DNA from: Prostheceraeus crozeri
Taxonomy: Eukaryota; Platyhelminthes; Polycladida; Euryleptidae
DNA length: 64,000 nucleotides
Reading direction: 5' to 3'
Assembly (NCBI GenBank): GCA_907163375.1
Contig: CAJQUW010002218.1
Coordinates: forward strand, 1-64,000
Every line of letters begins with the position of its first letter. The stretch's first letter is position 1. The notes beneath the pieces were generated by a model that was given only the letters and a program-made list of their open reading frames with translations, was not told where the DNA came from and did not search any database. Both the position numbers and the translations under genes were made by a program. Shown piece after piece: positions 1-11,576 of this stretch.

Positions 1-531
1 TTTTCACGGAAGCCAAAACATGATAACATGCCTGCCGTGCCACACCTTCAGAACCTTACTTATTAAAGTTCCTATGAAAGAAGCAATCATCTGCCGGAAA
101 TGTGATTGTGAAATATGCCTGTGTGCTGCAATAGCTGATTAAATCCTTAAAATCGGAAATTTGAGGTCACAGTCCTTTATTACACGGATTGCTCAGTTCT
201 AAAAAATAAAAAATAGAGATATAAAGTGCAAATTATACAAAATAATAGGACATTTCTAATAGTGCCAAACAATTCGAAACAGACTTCCATAGGCTTCTTT
301 TGATTACTTCATGCATCTCAATGATAGTTCTAATGGATTTCTTTATTACTAAATCAAAAGAGAAATGATAAAGCTCCGCATCCAACTCACAACAAAAAAT
401 GATAAAATTGAAATGCCTGAAATCATCAGGAAGAGTATCGGTTACTTTATGATATAACCGTCAATTTCATAAAGTTACATTCTCTTTGTTGAAAAAACAC
501 TTCAGTATTCACTTTGACTTCTCGGGGATTG
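1..531. other. AT-rich intergenic DNA
   Basis: No coding region, repeat structure or RNA gene is visible in this stretch. Confidence 0.5.
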
Positions 532-1322
532 AGGTCTGCCCTGCGTAGCGGTGAATTTCAGAGCCATGTCGCTGTACTGAGTGCGATGCATTTCGGCAAC
601 GTCGCTGTCACCTCGTTGTACTGAGCGTGATACATTTCGGCAATGTCACTGCCTTTTTCGTTGTACAGAGTGCGATAAATTTCGTCAACGTCGCTGCCAT
701 GTCGTTGTACTGAGTGCGATGCATTTCGGCACCGTCGCTGCCATGTCGTTGTACTGAGTGCGATGCATTTCGGCACCGTCGCTGCCATGTCGTTGTACTG
801 AGCGTGATACATTTCGGCAACGTCACTGCCTTTTTCGTTGTACAGAGTGCGATAAATTTCGTCAACGTCGCTGCCACGTCGTTGTACTGAGTGCGATGCA
901 TTTCGGCACCGTCGCTGCCTTTTTCGTTGTACTGAGTGCGATGCATTTCGGCACCGTCGCTGCCTTTTTCGTTGTACTGAGTGCGATGCATTTCGGCAAC
1001 GTCGCTGCCACTTCGTTGTACTGAGTGCGATGCATTTCGGCAACGTCGCTGCCATGTCGTTATACTGAGTGCGATGCATTTCGGCAACGTCGCTGCCACG
1101 TCGTTGTACTGAGTGCGATGCATTTCGGCAACGTCGCTGCCACGTCGTTGTACTGTGAGTGATGCATTTCGGCAACGTCGCTGCCATGTCGTTGTACTGA
1201 GTGCGATGCATTTCGTCAACGTCGCTGACACTTTGCGTGAACATGGCAGCGACGCTGCCGAAATGCATCGCACTCATTACAACAATTTGGTTCTGAAATT
1301 CACCGCTACTTAAGGCTGACCT
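532..1322. repeat. 44-bp minisatellite between inverted ends
   Basis: About 16 direct copies of a 44-bp, CpG-rich unit run from about 565 to 1243. The unit contains GTTGTACTGAGTGCGATGCA followed by TTTCGGCAACGTCGCTG. The period is exact where measured: the same phase recurs at 701, 745 and 789. Variants differ in ATGTC/ACGTC/TTTTTC spacers and in GGCAAC/GGCACC/GTCAAC. The last unit (about 1244-1277) is inverted. The array is bracketed by an imperfect inverted repeat of about 34 bp (532-565 and 1289-1322) sharing GTAGCGGTGAATTTCAGA. The long reading frames here come from the repeat lacking stops and are not genes. It is probably a non-autonomous mobile element with an internal minisatellite; no clear target-site duplication is seen. 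Confidence 0.85.
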
Positions 1323-2237
1323 GTATCCTTCAGAATTCATAACTTCACATTCTTATTATACAGAAATTTGCAGTCTGGAATTAGCAATAGCCCAGAATTG
1401 AAAACCATACGTTAAACCATCATTTTTACAATAGAGGCACAGTGAATAAAATTGCCGTGGATGGATATTTCGCTTCGAATCCTAGCCAACTGTCCTCATG
1501 AAATTCATTGTGGGATCACAACGAAAAGCCGAAAGTCAAATTCGAAACATGACAATCGAAAAATTGTACGATGAATCTACACAACTATGAAATGAAGTCC
1601 GCCATCCATTATTGTCATCGATCGCTAGGTATTTTTCACTTTATTTAGAAAACGGTGGCATGCGAAGTGTGATAGTTTATCCGGAATCTGAATATCACCA
1701 ATACACCTCAATTTGTTCTGAAGTTTGGGATCGAGATCATTCGAGGCCACCTGTAAAGTTCAACCACCAAACGTCTGGCAGTGGTCATTACATAAGCGTA
1801 TGTATCGCGAGAACAACCTAACATCGGTAACTTTTTCAATTACCAAATGCACTTTAATAGGTCACTGCATATCAAACCATCAAATAAACCGAACGAGTAA
1901 ACCATCTGCTAACCTTATCACTCTTTCATGTATGACTTACTTCGGTAGACAACACAACATTTGTATTGAACTTAAAACTCCCTGTCCTCAAATAAAGTTG
2001 CCCTTCGGTCTTGCCTTAGATCCACAGACCTAGTCTCACGCCGGATAGATGACCTCCTCAAATCGGGGTTTGATAATCATTCATCCTTTATTCTGTGTTG
2101 GATTTTATACTTCTTTCAGTATTGACGATTCCTTACGGTTCTCACGGTTTTTCGAAATCCAAAAATACCGTAGATTATATTGACAAAGTACCTCTATCGC
2201 TTGACTATGTTAGGGATAGTAATATCCAGAACCACGT
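1323..2237. other. gene-free DNA
   Basis: Only short frames without recognisable protein similarity. No repeat structure noted. Confidence 0.4.
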
Positions 2238-2432
2238 GTGGTTTACGTGGCACAGTGGATAAGTGTTTGGCCTAGCGACCTTTTGGTCCAGAGGTCGAGC
2301 CCCGAAAGTATCACTGGAAGTCGGCAGGCAGGGCATCCGGACTAAAAGTGCAACAACGCTAAAGAAAAGTTCGACAATGCCAACAACGTCCAAGCCCCCA
2401 GTATGCGAGAGTAGTGACGTTAAAGCATCACG
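2238..2432 (+). mobile_element. tRNA-derived SINE, family A, copy 1
   Basis: The head is tRNA-like: an A-box-like segment (TGGCACAGTGGATAAG) and a B-box-like segment (GGTCGAGCCCC) about 35 bases later, consistent with an internal pol III promoter. The body carries GGCAGGCAGGGCATCCGGAC and GTCCAAGCCCCCAGTATG, shared with the copies at 5961 and 7840. The GGGCATCCGG block resembles 3' parts of RTE-type LINEs in other animals, so a LINE-derived tail is an inference. The 3' boundary is approximate. Confidence 0.82.
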
Positions 2433-2821
2433 GGCTTTCCATGTAGGGGATTGGTATATTATCAAACAAGTCAGGATCATCATGTAATGTGTGTTTCCGA
2501 CGCAATCATGAATTTACTGCTTTGCTAGGTTTGGTAATTTGGCTTCCATGACTGAGTTTCATTCCCCTCTAGCAAGCCATTTTCGCCACCATGCTATGAA
2601 CAAGACGCATAGATATCTTTTCAATCTCGTGAGAGCCGAAGGCAATGGCTTCGTTTATCGACTCTCGTCAGCAGGAAGCGGTTGCTGCTGTCGCTTATAT
2701 ATATATCCGACTTTTCGCATTGTTTCGGTTGCTGGAAATAGAATGGACAACAGCTGTTTGTTGACGGCAATTTTAGGTGCTCGCTCACGCACCGATCTGA
2801 TCAGTGTCAAAAGATCTTATA
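2433..2821. other. gene-free DNA
   Basis: A 98-codon plus frame (2539-2835) runs into the adjacent transposon end and has no recognisable domain, so it is not called. Confidence 0.4.
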
Positions 2822-3502
2822 GGGCCGATTTTTAAAACGAGGGCTAAGTTAAGCCGCGGCTCAATTCGCAGTTAGGCCACGGTCTAACAAACTTTCACTT
2901 AATGAAACACGACTTTTAAAACCGCGGGATAACCCGCGGCTCACTCTCTCAGCCGCGGCTCTCTCTAAGCCGAGGCTTTCGATTTTCTCTTTTTAAAACG
3001 AAGCTTCGCTTGCACAGCCTAAGCCGCGGCTCTCTTTTTCTTGTCAAAGTTAGACCTCGGCAGAGGCAGGTCTAAGTGCTGGTGAGCTACGGGTTTTCAT
3101 CCATATAAAGCGGAATTTCGATCATTAAGGACGGAAGTAGAATTAATTACTTGAAGTTGAGACAGCAAATTCGCGAACGGCAGGAGAGATTTCGAAGGCT
3201 CACATGTACATATCCATATATACAAACTCGCGTTTTTCGGTATCGCGCTCTTCTCAATATCGTTCTTGATAATCAATCCAATGAGACAGTGGCCTTGATT
3301 GAAATGACATCAAGATGACGTCAGAGTTAACGTTTCATCGGTATGGCTGATGTGTCAGAGATAGACCGCGGCTCAAAGCCACGACTTCGGTAGGCCGCGG
3401 TTCATCCTCGTTTTATAAATGCAAAGATACGCCGTGGCCTAGTGAGGCCGCGGCCTTTCATGATCCGCGGCTTAACTTAGCCCTCGTATTAAAAATCGGC
3501 CC
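2822..3502. mobile_element. 681-bp MITE with 38-bp terminal inverted repeats
   Basis: The termini GGGCCGATTTTTAAAACGAG (left) and the complementary CTCGTATTAAAAATCGGCCC (right) are near-perfect over about 38 bp and include GGCTAAGTTAAGCCGCGG. The flanks show a 3-bp direct repeat, ATA (2819-2821 and 3503-3505), the likely target-site duplication. The interior has no transposase frame but holds many copies, in both orientations, of AAGCCGCGGCT/TAGGCCGCGG. These give it SacII-type palindromes and a GC content above its surroundings. It is a non-autonomous DNA transposon; a PIF/Harbinger- or ISL2EU-like source would fit the GGGCC ends and short duplication but is unproven. Confidence 0.85.
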
Positions 3503-3705
3503 ATAGAGAATCAAACTACTGAAATCCACCACAATTTCAACTTCTTGTCGTAAAGCCAGCTATCACAGCGAGTATATAACTAAATGAAAATGATAGTAAC
3601 CGTCAGCTATCTATGGTTTCTAGAGTTTTGAAACATTTGCTTTTCTCCAACAACAGTCGAATTGATGGTTCGATAAAATGAAACCGCTATGATTAAGACC
3701 CACTA

Positions 3706-3838
3706 TGGACTGTCTCCATGGCACACTTTAAGTTCTTGGCGATCTCTTCCTCCTGAGGTTGAGCCCCAAAGGTGTCATTTGATGTTCATAGGAAGGGCAC
3801 CGCTGTCAGCAACGTCACTGAGACGTTAGAGAAGACTT
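3706..3838 (+). mobile_element. degenerate SINE, family A, copy 2
   Basis: It aligns to the family A head (TGTCTCCATGGCACACTTTA, then GGTTGAGCCCC) and to the AGGAAGGGCA body motif, with many substitutions and gaps. It is older than the copies at 2238, 5961 and 7840. Confidence 0.6.
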
Positions 3839-4704
3839 GTGGAACGTGGGAAAGCCTTGGGATGTTGATCATAGAAATAGACATAATTAATGTCTATGAT
3901 GTTGATAGACGTTGTAAGATGCGTGGATGAGATGACCAAAACGAGCTTGTAAGATTTCGAATTTGAAAGCCTTGTAGAGATCGTTATCGATTATTGACAG
4001 CCGTCTTACTAAGTCGTCTTCACTGAAATATGAAACTTTTTCATGCGGAGTATTTACACCATTATCAAACGTCAGACGAGCCTCAAACGCCACTCCAGGT
4101 TCAATTTACTGCCGGCCATTCTTCTTAAATTTCTCTTTCCATTCTTGCCCGGTTCTATCTTTAATTTCAAGTCAGTATGTCATATTTACTTAAGCTTTCC
4201 TCAGCGACAGTACCTTAAAATCACTTCGTGTCTTTCGGAGCATCCGTCAGAGGAACATGTACCTGCTTCCTCTAATTGTAGATTAGTAGGCGAAGTTTCC
4301 TTCCCTCGATGCCGAGTGTTACGTAATGTGCCGAGTCATAGTCGAAATGAGTCAGAGTAGAGCTGCATCGAGGCCAACGAGTGAAGCTTCTCACCAACAG
4401 CACAAGTGGCAAAACCGTGCGGAAACAAAACAACCTGAACGACGATTGCTTGTAGATGACAGACGTTCTTTGAGAATGTGCTCCTACACTGGCCGTGAGA
4501 GAAATTCTGAGTTACTTAATGTACTCGAACTCTACATAACTGTTGCTCGAAAACTTAGGAACACAGAAAAGTAACTCTGAAAACTTACCAGTGAACTGAG
4601 AACTCTTTGTCACGTGAGACCAGAGATTATCAATAAAATTGCATTGCGATTCATTGATTGCTGCTATCGATTAATTTTGAGTAAATGATTAAGTTATGGG
4701 CATT
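3839..4704. other. gene-free DNA
   Basis: It contains a 68-codon minus frame (3887-4093) and an overlapping 105-codon plus frame (4043-4360). Neither shows a domain or splice context that I recognise. Confidence 0.35.
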
Positions 4705-5551
4705 AAGGTTTTCAATCGCGGAATCCCGAGATTATCGGATTTTTGCAGGATTCAGAATCCCGGGATTTGCTAACATCTGTCTTTAGGCAGTTGGGCTGTA
4801 TGAAGATGCAGTAACAAGGAAGTGACAATTAAAGATAAACGTAATTCATTGTTGCAAATTGCAATATAGTGCCCTATTTGAAACTTTTTCCTTTTTCGTT
4901 ATCACCATTAGACCTAAACTACCAAGAATGCATCAGACACGGTAGTCGCATCATTACATGTAGGTGTGCATTACTTATTCATACTTTTTATCCCATATAC
5001 CAGAATTAGTTTTGGCGCATCTTTGTGCAGTATGGGAAAATGATCTACTTTCATTGATATCAAAAATTAAAACTATGCTCAGGCAGTCGAGGGAAATAAA
5101 GAGAGAGCGCTACGCATGCAAGAGTAGGTACTAATTAATATTTAATCAATTTTTGTAGCGATTATTATAAAATATCGGGCTTTTATCAGACTTCACAAAA
5201 GTCGCGCACTTGCATTTCGATTTGAAATCACATACCAGGTTGCGACACCGCATAATGTGTGTCCGATAACCAGATCTACTTACTGTTATAGTTTATGCCT
5301 ACATGTGAAAGAAAATTTATTATTAAGCCATCGACATTTAGGTACATATTTCTCTGATATCATGAGCATGAGTTTCATCGTTCAAAATACTCCTCTATGA
5401 ATTCAAAACAACGCCGAGTATTGTTCAGCCTACGCTACCCTAAGCATACTATCAGTAAATGCACCAAGCTTGCTAATCCCGGGATCGCAAAAAATCACGG
5501 GATTGATCCCAGGATGCCGGGATCAGAAAAAGTCGAGATTTTGAAAACCCT
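4705..5551. mobile_element. hAT-like MITE with CCCGGGA-type internal palindromes
   Basis: The ends AAGGTTTTCAATCGCGGAAT and, inverted, TTTTGAAAACCCT form imperfect terminal repeats resembling the TAGGGTTTTCAA ends of many hAT MITEs. Just inside both ends lie repeated AATCCCGGGAT-like palindromes (about 4750-4765 and 5475-5520). No transposase frame is present. No clean 8-bp duplication could be read, so boundaries and superfamily are tentative. Confidence 0.6.
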
Positions 5552-5960
5552 CGTAGGTACTTCTATTCTTCCTCCCACCGCATTTTCCAGTTTTTCCAAA
5601 TACATCACATTTCGTCAATCACATTGGATTTAGAATAGACTTGATCTGTCACTGAATGATAGTACAACACCACTGAGAAGTGTTACTTAAACCCTGGGAT
5701 GAAGGACTGGTCCTTTGGTTACCCAGTTAGAATACAAGATACAACTGTGATCATGAATTTTGTGGCATTCTCGTCTACAGAGAGCGACAAAGCAAGTGCT
5801 GTAAATTTTCTGCAAACCAAAGGAATTTTACACATTCAACGCTTTTGCGACGGTAGTGAGACTGCACTTAGGAGCAAGAAAAGATCGTTGACGATGCAAC
5901 ACTCGCGGGTGTCAACCGGAAAAATTGGAATACCTATGTGGATTGAGGGGAGTGAAATTT
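5552..5960. other. gene-free DNA
   Basis: A 113-codon plus frame (5699-6040) runs into the SINE that follows and resembles nothing I know. It is not called as a gene. Confidence 0.35.
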
Positions 5961-6150
5961 GTGGTCTCCGTGGCACAGTGGTTAATAGCTTGGCCCAGCA
6001 ATCTTTCGGTCCAGGGGTCGAGCCCCGAAAGTGTCATTAAAAATCGGCAGAAAGGGCATCCAGAATAAAAGTACTACATCGCTCTAGAAATGTCTGACTA
6101 TGTCAACACCGTCCAAGCCCCCAGTATGGGGGGATAATGACGTTAAAGCT
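5961..6150 (+). mobile_element. tRNA-derived SINE, family A, copy 3
   Basis: It starts at GTGGTCTCCGTGGCACAGTG (A-box region), has the B-box-like GGTCGAGCCCCGAAAGTGTC, and shares AAGGGCATCC, GTCAACACCGTCCAAGCCCC and GACGTTAAAGC with the other copies. Together these define a family consensus of about 190 bp. Confidence 0.85.
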
Positions 6151-7837
6151 TCATTGGGGGGATGAATAGAGATTCCGAATTGTGTTGTAATGGAGAGCAT
6201 TTTGAATGATTTACTTGCAATGTAGTCACTACTCATTATCGTAGCAAAAAAATCCCACCTTCAGTGTTTCATCTAGATACTAAGTTTGATAAAGATATTT
6301 TATTCATTACAGATCGCTTTCAGGATTCAAAAATCAGGAGCTACTTCGTGTAAAACCTATTTTCGTATCTAAATATTGCAAAATTGTTGTGATAACTTTG
6401 TAAACATTATTTTATGTTCTGATACGGGCATGTATATGCGATTATTCCTCCCATGTGGTCGGTTTGGTACAGGTTGGAGAATAAGGGTCGAAGCTTTGCC
6501 TTTCACAGTCACATGGTCCCTCCATGATGACTCCTTGCATAGCTGCATAAATGCAATATTTTCTCCATCACAGGAGTTCAATGAAACTCTCATAAAACAA
6601 AGCTTCTTTGAAATATTCAAACTAGCACACGGCTAATGTGCATTCTGTTATTTCCTTGTATTGCTTTATCGCTGTCAATTTTCATAGACATGCTTTGAAA
6701 AGAGACAGACAAGCAGCTGAATAGTTTGTATGCCTGCAACTGTTCTTGGTACTTTGTATCCTCTCGTTAGTGCGCGGAATTTCGCATTCACAAAAACTTG
6801 CGCTATTATATATCAATGTAGATCGTGAAAGATTGTTTTCCTGTTTTCGACCTCTATGCAGGATTGAGAGTAAATTCGCAACTTTTCATGTATATGTAAA
6901 ATTACTTATCGGAAAAGTCACAAAATTTCTCACATCAATGACGAGTTTTCATATTGAACTTACCGGTTCAGTACCGTTATTACTGTCATTGATTGACTGA
7001 TAATGAAACTTCACTATTAGCTAAATAATCAGTGTATGTTCTTTGATTCAAAACTCATGTGATGTACTCTCCCTAATTTATTTTAGTCAAGCCATCAAAA
7101 ATGCAATCAAAATACACGTGCAAGATACACTCAACGTTTCAACTCAAGAGAGTCAAGGGTCATCACATAAAGAGTTTATATACCACGGTTGACACTAGAC
7201 AATGAATTCGTATTTCCGATTTATACTCGGCTGATATTTTCCGTGAAATCAGTCTCAGATAAACGGGTTCTGGTAGAATTATTTTGATAATCTAGGAAAT
7301 CGATGTCAAAAATACCGACAATTCTATCGCAACTATGAATAGATCGAAGGTGGTCACAAAGAGAGCTTTGTGCTGTCTTTAATGTGTATACTACGTTGAG
7401 GTTCCTTGTAGCGGATAATTAATGGTCTATTTGTAGAACCGATATAGAAAGATTGGCAAACTTACACGTAAACCTGTAGACAACACTCTTTCAGCAGCAC
7501 TTTAAGTGCGGCAAAGAACAACATAAATCATAACAGCAGTTATAAGAGTCATTGTTTACGTTAAGAATATTCAGTACCAGACTTAACAATCACTTTGGTT
7601 GGAAAATCAAAGTTCTCAGACAATTTCCGCAACTTTCAAGTACAGCCATCTCGACGTAGTGAATTCGGCCAACGTAGTCAATTTTCTGCTTACCAGAGTC
7701 GGCAGCAAGCAAGCAAGTATGCAATGTTAATAACTCAGCAAAATCAAATCATTTCTTTGGGTAAAATCGGGTGTTATCGACAGAAAAATGGTTTTCGGGC
7801 TCTCACGGCTGTATTTCATGGTTTTGATATTTGAATT
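6151..7837. other. gene-free DNA
   Basis: Short open frames on both strands (for example 6376-6636, 6746-7000, 7595-7834) have no recognisable motif, and none pairs with splice sites into a known family. Confidence 0.4.
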
Positions 7838-8028
7838 TTGAAGCTCTTACGTCACTACTCCCCATACTTGGGGCTTGGACGGTGCTGACATAGTCAGACT
7901 TATGGAGCGTTGTAGTACTTTTAGTCCGGATGCCCTTCCTGCCGACTTCCAATGACAACTTCGGGGTTCGATCTCTGGACCAAAGGATCGCTAGGCCAAG
8001 CACTTAACCACTGTGCCACGGAGACCAC
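7838..8028 (-). mobile_element. tRNA-derived SINE, family A, copy 4
   Basis: Read on the minus strand it begins GTGGTCTCCGTGGCACAGTG and then follows the family A consensus: B-box-like GGTCCAGAGATCGAACCCCG, GGCAGGAAGGGCATCCGGAC, and the GTCCAAGCCCC block. It is the copy closest to a canonical tRNA head (GTTAAGTGCTTGGCC). Confidence 0.87.
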
Positions 8029-8149
8029 TAGATAGATATGATCTGTGATATCCAACTAAGCTCTTCTTACTCGAATTTGTTAGTTTATCGGTTGAATTTT
8101 TGATTCTAGGTGAAAACCAAGGTGTGTAAACTATAATGATGTTCGTATA

Positions 8150-9085
8150 ATATCGACACTGTCGGATAATATCGACAGTCCCAAAATGAAGAGTCAAAAT
8201 TTGCCAGGTGTTGTAGACTAAAGACATTATATATTGCATGAAGCGAAGCTTAAGATATTTGTTGTTTCTGTGACAGTCCGAGAAGGTGGAATTTCATGAC
8301 TGAGAGCAGTCTAGATAGGCGAGTCCATCTTCGTCAAAGAAAAAGAAGAATTCCGCACATTTTTTATGCATGTAGCACAAGCGTGTAATGCAGCGGAGAG
8401 TGATGAAGTTTCGCATTTTCAGACAGTCAAAGAGACAACAGATGTGTAAAATGTCGTTTCGTATAATGTAGTGTCTCCATCAGTTTATCTTACTTGTCTT
8501 TTTTGACGCTTTTTTAAGGAATTGTCGATGTCGCCCTGCAATGTGTCGATGTTATGGGAATATCATTACAGACTGCACTTTTCACCTAAAATCAGAAATT
8601 AAATCGATGGATAAATGGATTCGAATAAGAGGAGATTTTTTGGATGTCATAATTTATATCAAAACCGGGAAATGCAACGTGAGAGCCCTAAAACTGTTTT
8701 GAACTGTCGATATTACCCGGCATCTCTGCATCGACTTCATGTGGCAATCTAACTTAAAACAACTAAAGAATTTGACGGAGTCAAGTACTATTCTGTGAAA
8801 TTACATTCCCCTGTGCCATGGAATAACCAAGCACCTAGCTGTCAGATGCGCGTGAAGAAGCTGAGTGATTTGCACTGATCGAGGCAATAGATTGCAGAAT
8901 TCGGCGACTCACTTCAAGTTTCGATATCTGTCAGAATGAAGCAATCAGAAGTGTTCCGCCAAGCCTCCGTTGTACTTTTGCGAGTCAACTACTTGTTGGT
9001 GCAATTTGCTGCACGCATGGATGAGTTCCTGAAGTCCTACAGCTTCATTTTGGAAAAGTGGCTTAACTGTCGATATTACCCGACT
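8150..9085. mobile_element. decayed inverted-repeat element (AATATCGACAG motif)
   Basis: GATAATATCGACAG at 8165-8178 (with a second AATATCGACA just before it) is matched in inverted orientation by CTGTCGATATTACC at 9067-9080. A third inverted copy lies at 8704-8718. The spacing suggests an old DNA transposon of about 0.9 kb with short inverted ends and an internal duplicate or nested end. No transposase domain could be read on either strand. Boundaries are approximate. Confidence 0.5.
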
Positions 9086-9478
9086 TTACCCTATTATTTG
9101 GTGCTCTGAAATAGCACTTTCAGACGCAGTGAGTTGTCAGAGGAAATAACACGCTGAGACTTATTCTCTAGGTTATGCATCCACTATAACGATTTCTTGA
9201 GAGTGCGTCTAATTGATGAATATTGGCAAATTAAAAAATTGGCCGTTGTTATCTTTTTCATGCAGTCCTCCCTCAAATGAAATCCGCACTGAAAACACAG
9301 TATGGACATTGTACATAGTCATCGGATGTTTCCGATAAAATACTAGAGTTTACTTGACATTTTGCATCCGATTCGGAAGCGCCCTTCAAGAATACCGACA
9401 GCACTTGTTGCATTTTACAGAAACGCACTCAGGTCTTGTAACAAAGCACATTCAAGCATAAAAAATAATGATAATTAC

Positions 9479-10972
9479 CTGCTGGAAGAGTAGAAGCATG
9501 GCGACGATGATCTGCAGCGGCAGAGACCAGAATTGATGAAAACTGGGACAGAAGTTGGTGACTCGATCTACATCGACTGTGGTGAGATCAACCAGCACTC
9601 CTGCGTCGTGTTCCGCCATCTCTGAAGAGCGCACACAAAGCATTCTTCGAGACAGGTCACCTACCATTGCTGTCTTCAGCTTCAATACAGTCATGGAGAT
9701 AAGAAAGTCGAAGTGCGCGGTGCAGAAACTGGCCAGCAGAACCGATAGGAACATTGTTGTCCCATACACGGCGCCGTACCACATCGGCTCGGTGTCCTGC
9801 TCCAGAAATTGTACCAGAAGATTCAACATGATCGGTCCGACAAAGGTGAGCAGATCGGCGAGTAACTTGAGCACGCCCAGAGCGAAGTAGCCGGGTCCAA
9901 ATGAGGAATATAGCGTACGGAGAAGAAGGCGGGATTGGTGAGGTTCCAGTTGATGCTTTCCCTCATCGTTCTCGTCCTCGAAGGAATAGGGAATCGGGGA
10001 AGGCGGTGGCTCGCGCTCTCTTACCATCTCTTGGGCTTCTGCAAATCTGGTGGTCACCTCTGCGGTATCCAAGGTTCGAGGGAGCGCCATTAGATCGTCG
10101 ATACTATCCAGACCAGCCCCAAAACCGCCTCCCAGACCTCCAAGACTTGGACCACCTGTTTCTGGCTCCCGGCTGCCCCGAGCCATCATAGGATCAACCC
10201 AGGTGAACATCAGACGACTTAGACAGCTTGAATCACCGTACAAATTTCCTAATGGCCTACTAATACGATGTGTGGCTTGTAGAAGATCTTCACCGCCTGT
10301 AGACGACATGAGGCGCGCCAGATCATTTTCATAGCCTTGAATATGCTGTGCAGCGCCGGGCGGACCTGGACTGGAACCAGGACCTCCGTTTCTCAGCAAC
10401 ATTGCACGACTACGAGATACTCGATAGCGTGCAACATGCGTAAGAAGATGTAGGGCAGCAGCTGCTGACTGAAGAAGACTGACGGACAACAGTAGTGGTG
10501 CATGATCCGTCTGCAGTACAACTGACCTGCACCAGATTAGCAAGAGTAACACGAGCAGGCATTTGGTGAGCAGGAGCACAGGCGGTCCACGAGATGAATA
10601 AGCAGGAGACCGAGACTGACAATGATCATGGGCGGCAATAGAAAGCCAAGCGAGCAACCCTGCGGCACCCAGCAACATGTGTACGCGTGTGGAGCGTTCT
10701 GACGGAATAGCAGCCGTCCCCACAATAAGGGCCAGCCAAGAGAGGCAAGCTAGCGCTGTGAGGGCGTGGCGCACATGGAAGACACGTGAGTAGGACCCAA
10801 GAAAGAGTCGTGTGCGGTAGGAAATGAGTCCGAAGATGACGGCAAGGATGGCCAGGAGAAGATGCACAGGAATGAGCAGGAACAGCTCCTCCAGACATAG
10901 ACCAAGGTCCTGATGCTCCCACAGACCGGAGCTGAGGTTGGCGCAAAGCCAATGAGGATAGACTGCCTCCTC
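9479..10972 (-). CDS. ABCC10: ABCC10/MRP7-like ABC transporter, large 5' coding exon (partial gene)
   Basis: One exon of 1,494 nt (498 codons), phase 0 at both ends. The acceptor is TTTTCTCCACAG before GAG-GAG-GCA and the donor is CAG|GTAATT. ABCC10 (MRP7) is an ATP-driven exporter of amphipathic anions and drugs in the plasma membrane. The product fits the family order: an N-terminal membrane block with about five hydrophobic helices (residues about 20-210), a Gly-rich linker, the ABCC signature LSRLMFTWVDPMMARG near residue 270, then the first helices of TMD1 (SSFGPGYFALGVLKLLADLL) and the intracellular segment TTVDVDRVTNFCPSFHQFW, ending at LLLFQQ. Human ABCC10 also encodes this region in one long exon, as I recall it. 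The start Met must lie in an upstream exon or alternative start that I could not identify. The remaining TMD and both nucleotide-binding domains are not recognised in the 9.4 kb downstream. GC content is higher than the flanks. Confidence 0.85.
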
Positions 10973-11564
10973 CTGTGGAGAAAATAGCATGTGATAATTA
11001 GAGGTAAAAACATACAGATAATGAATCATTTGGAGCAAAATAGTTGAAATCATGAATTTCAAAGATTAATCGATTACAGTAACTGCAAAAAATGAAAAAA
11101 TTATCAAAGTTTTTAAAAAAGCAGTCAACGCCTTTTTTCCAAATTGACGATGTACGCAAACTACATACGCCACTCACAGCATTTTTGAAAAGCGGGAGGA
11201 CCCAAGAGTACGTGAAAAATTAAACCTGGGTCCCTCCACCTTTTAGTAACAGTTGAAAATGACCCAGTTTTTGTTTTGTATTCAATCATAGCACTTCTTC
11301 CAATGCACCATGATAATTTTTCATCCTACAAGTTACTGCACATCCAACATGAAATATATGTGCTTTAACTGACTGACTAACGGTAGCTAAAGAATTCATT
11401 ATGTTCATGACGTCGTGATGATATAATTAGCGATGAAAATAGCATATTTCACATTGAATCAATAATTCTGTTGATTGTCTCACTTTCCTTTCCGTGGATG
11501 AACAAAACTAACCATTTGGAGTATATTCTGGCATGTGTCTACTGACTTAATCCAAAGGAACAAG
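10973..11564. other. intronic or upstream DNA of the ABCC10-like gene
   Basis: The acceptor polypyrimidine tract is immediately adjacent. An in-frame ATG lies upstream of it at about 11062 (minus) and the frame reads through the intron end, so an alternative start with intron retention cannot be excluded. No other exon was recognised. Confidence 0.4.
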
Positions 11565-11576
11565 CTAATAGTCATT

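Noticed and set aside
558-1340. Open frames up to 260 codons on both strands
   Set aside because: They are the 44-bp tandem repeat translated; the amino-acid pattern repeats with the DNA period and no start, splice or domain supports a gene.
3887-4093. 68-codon minus frame beginning MAFEARLTFDNG
   Set aside because: Protein-like composition but no recognisable family, no splice partners, and overlap with another unsupported frame.
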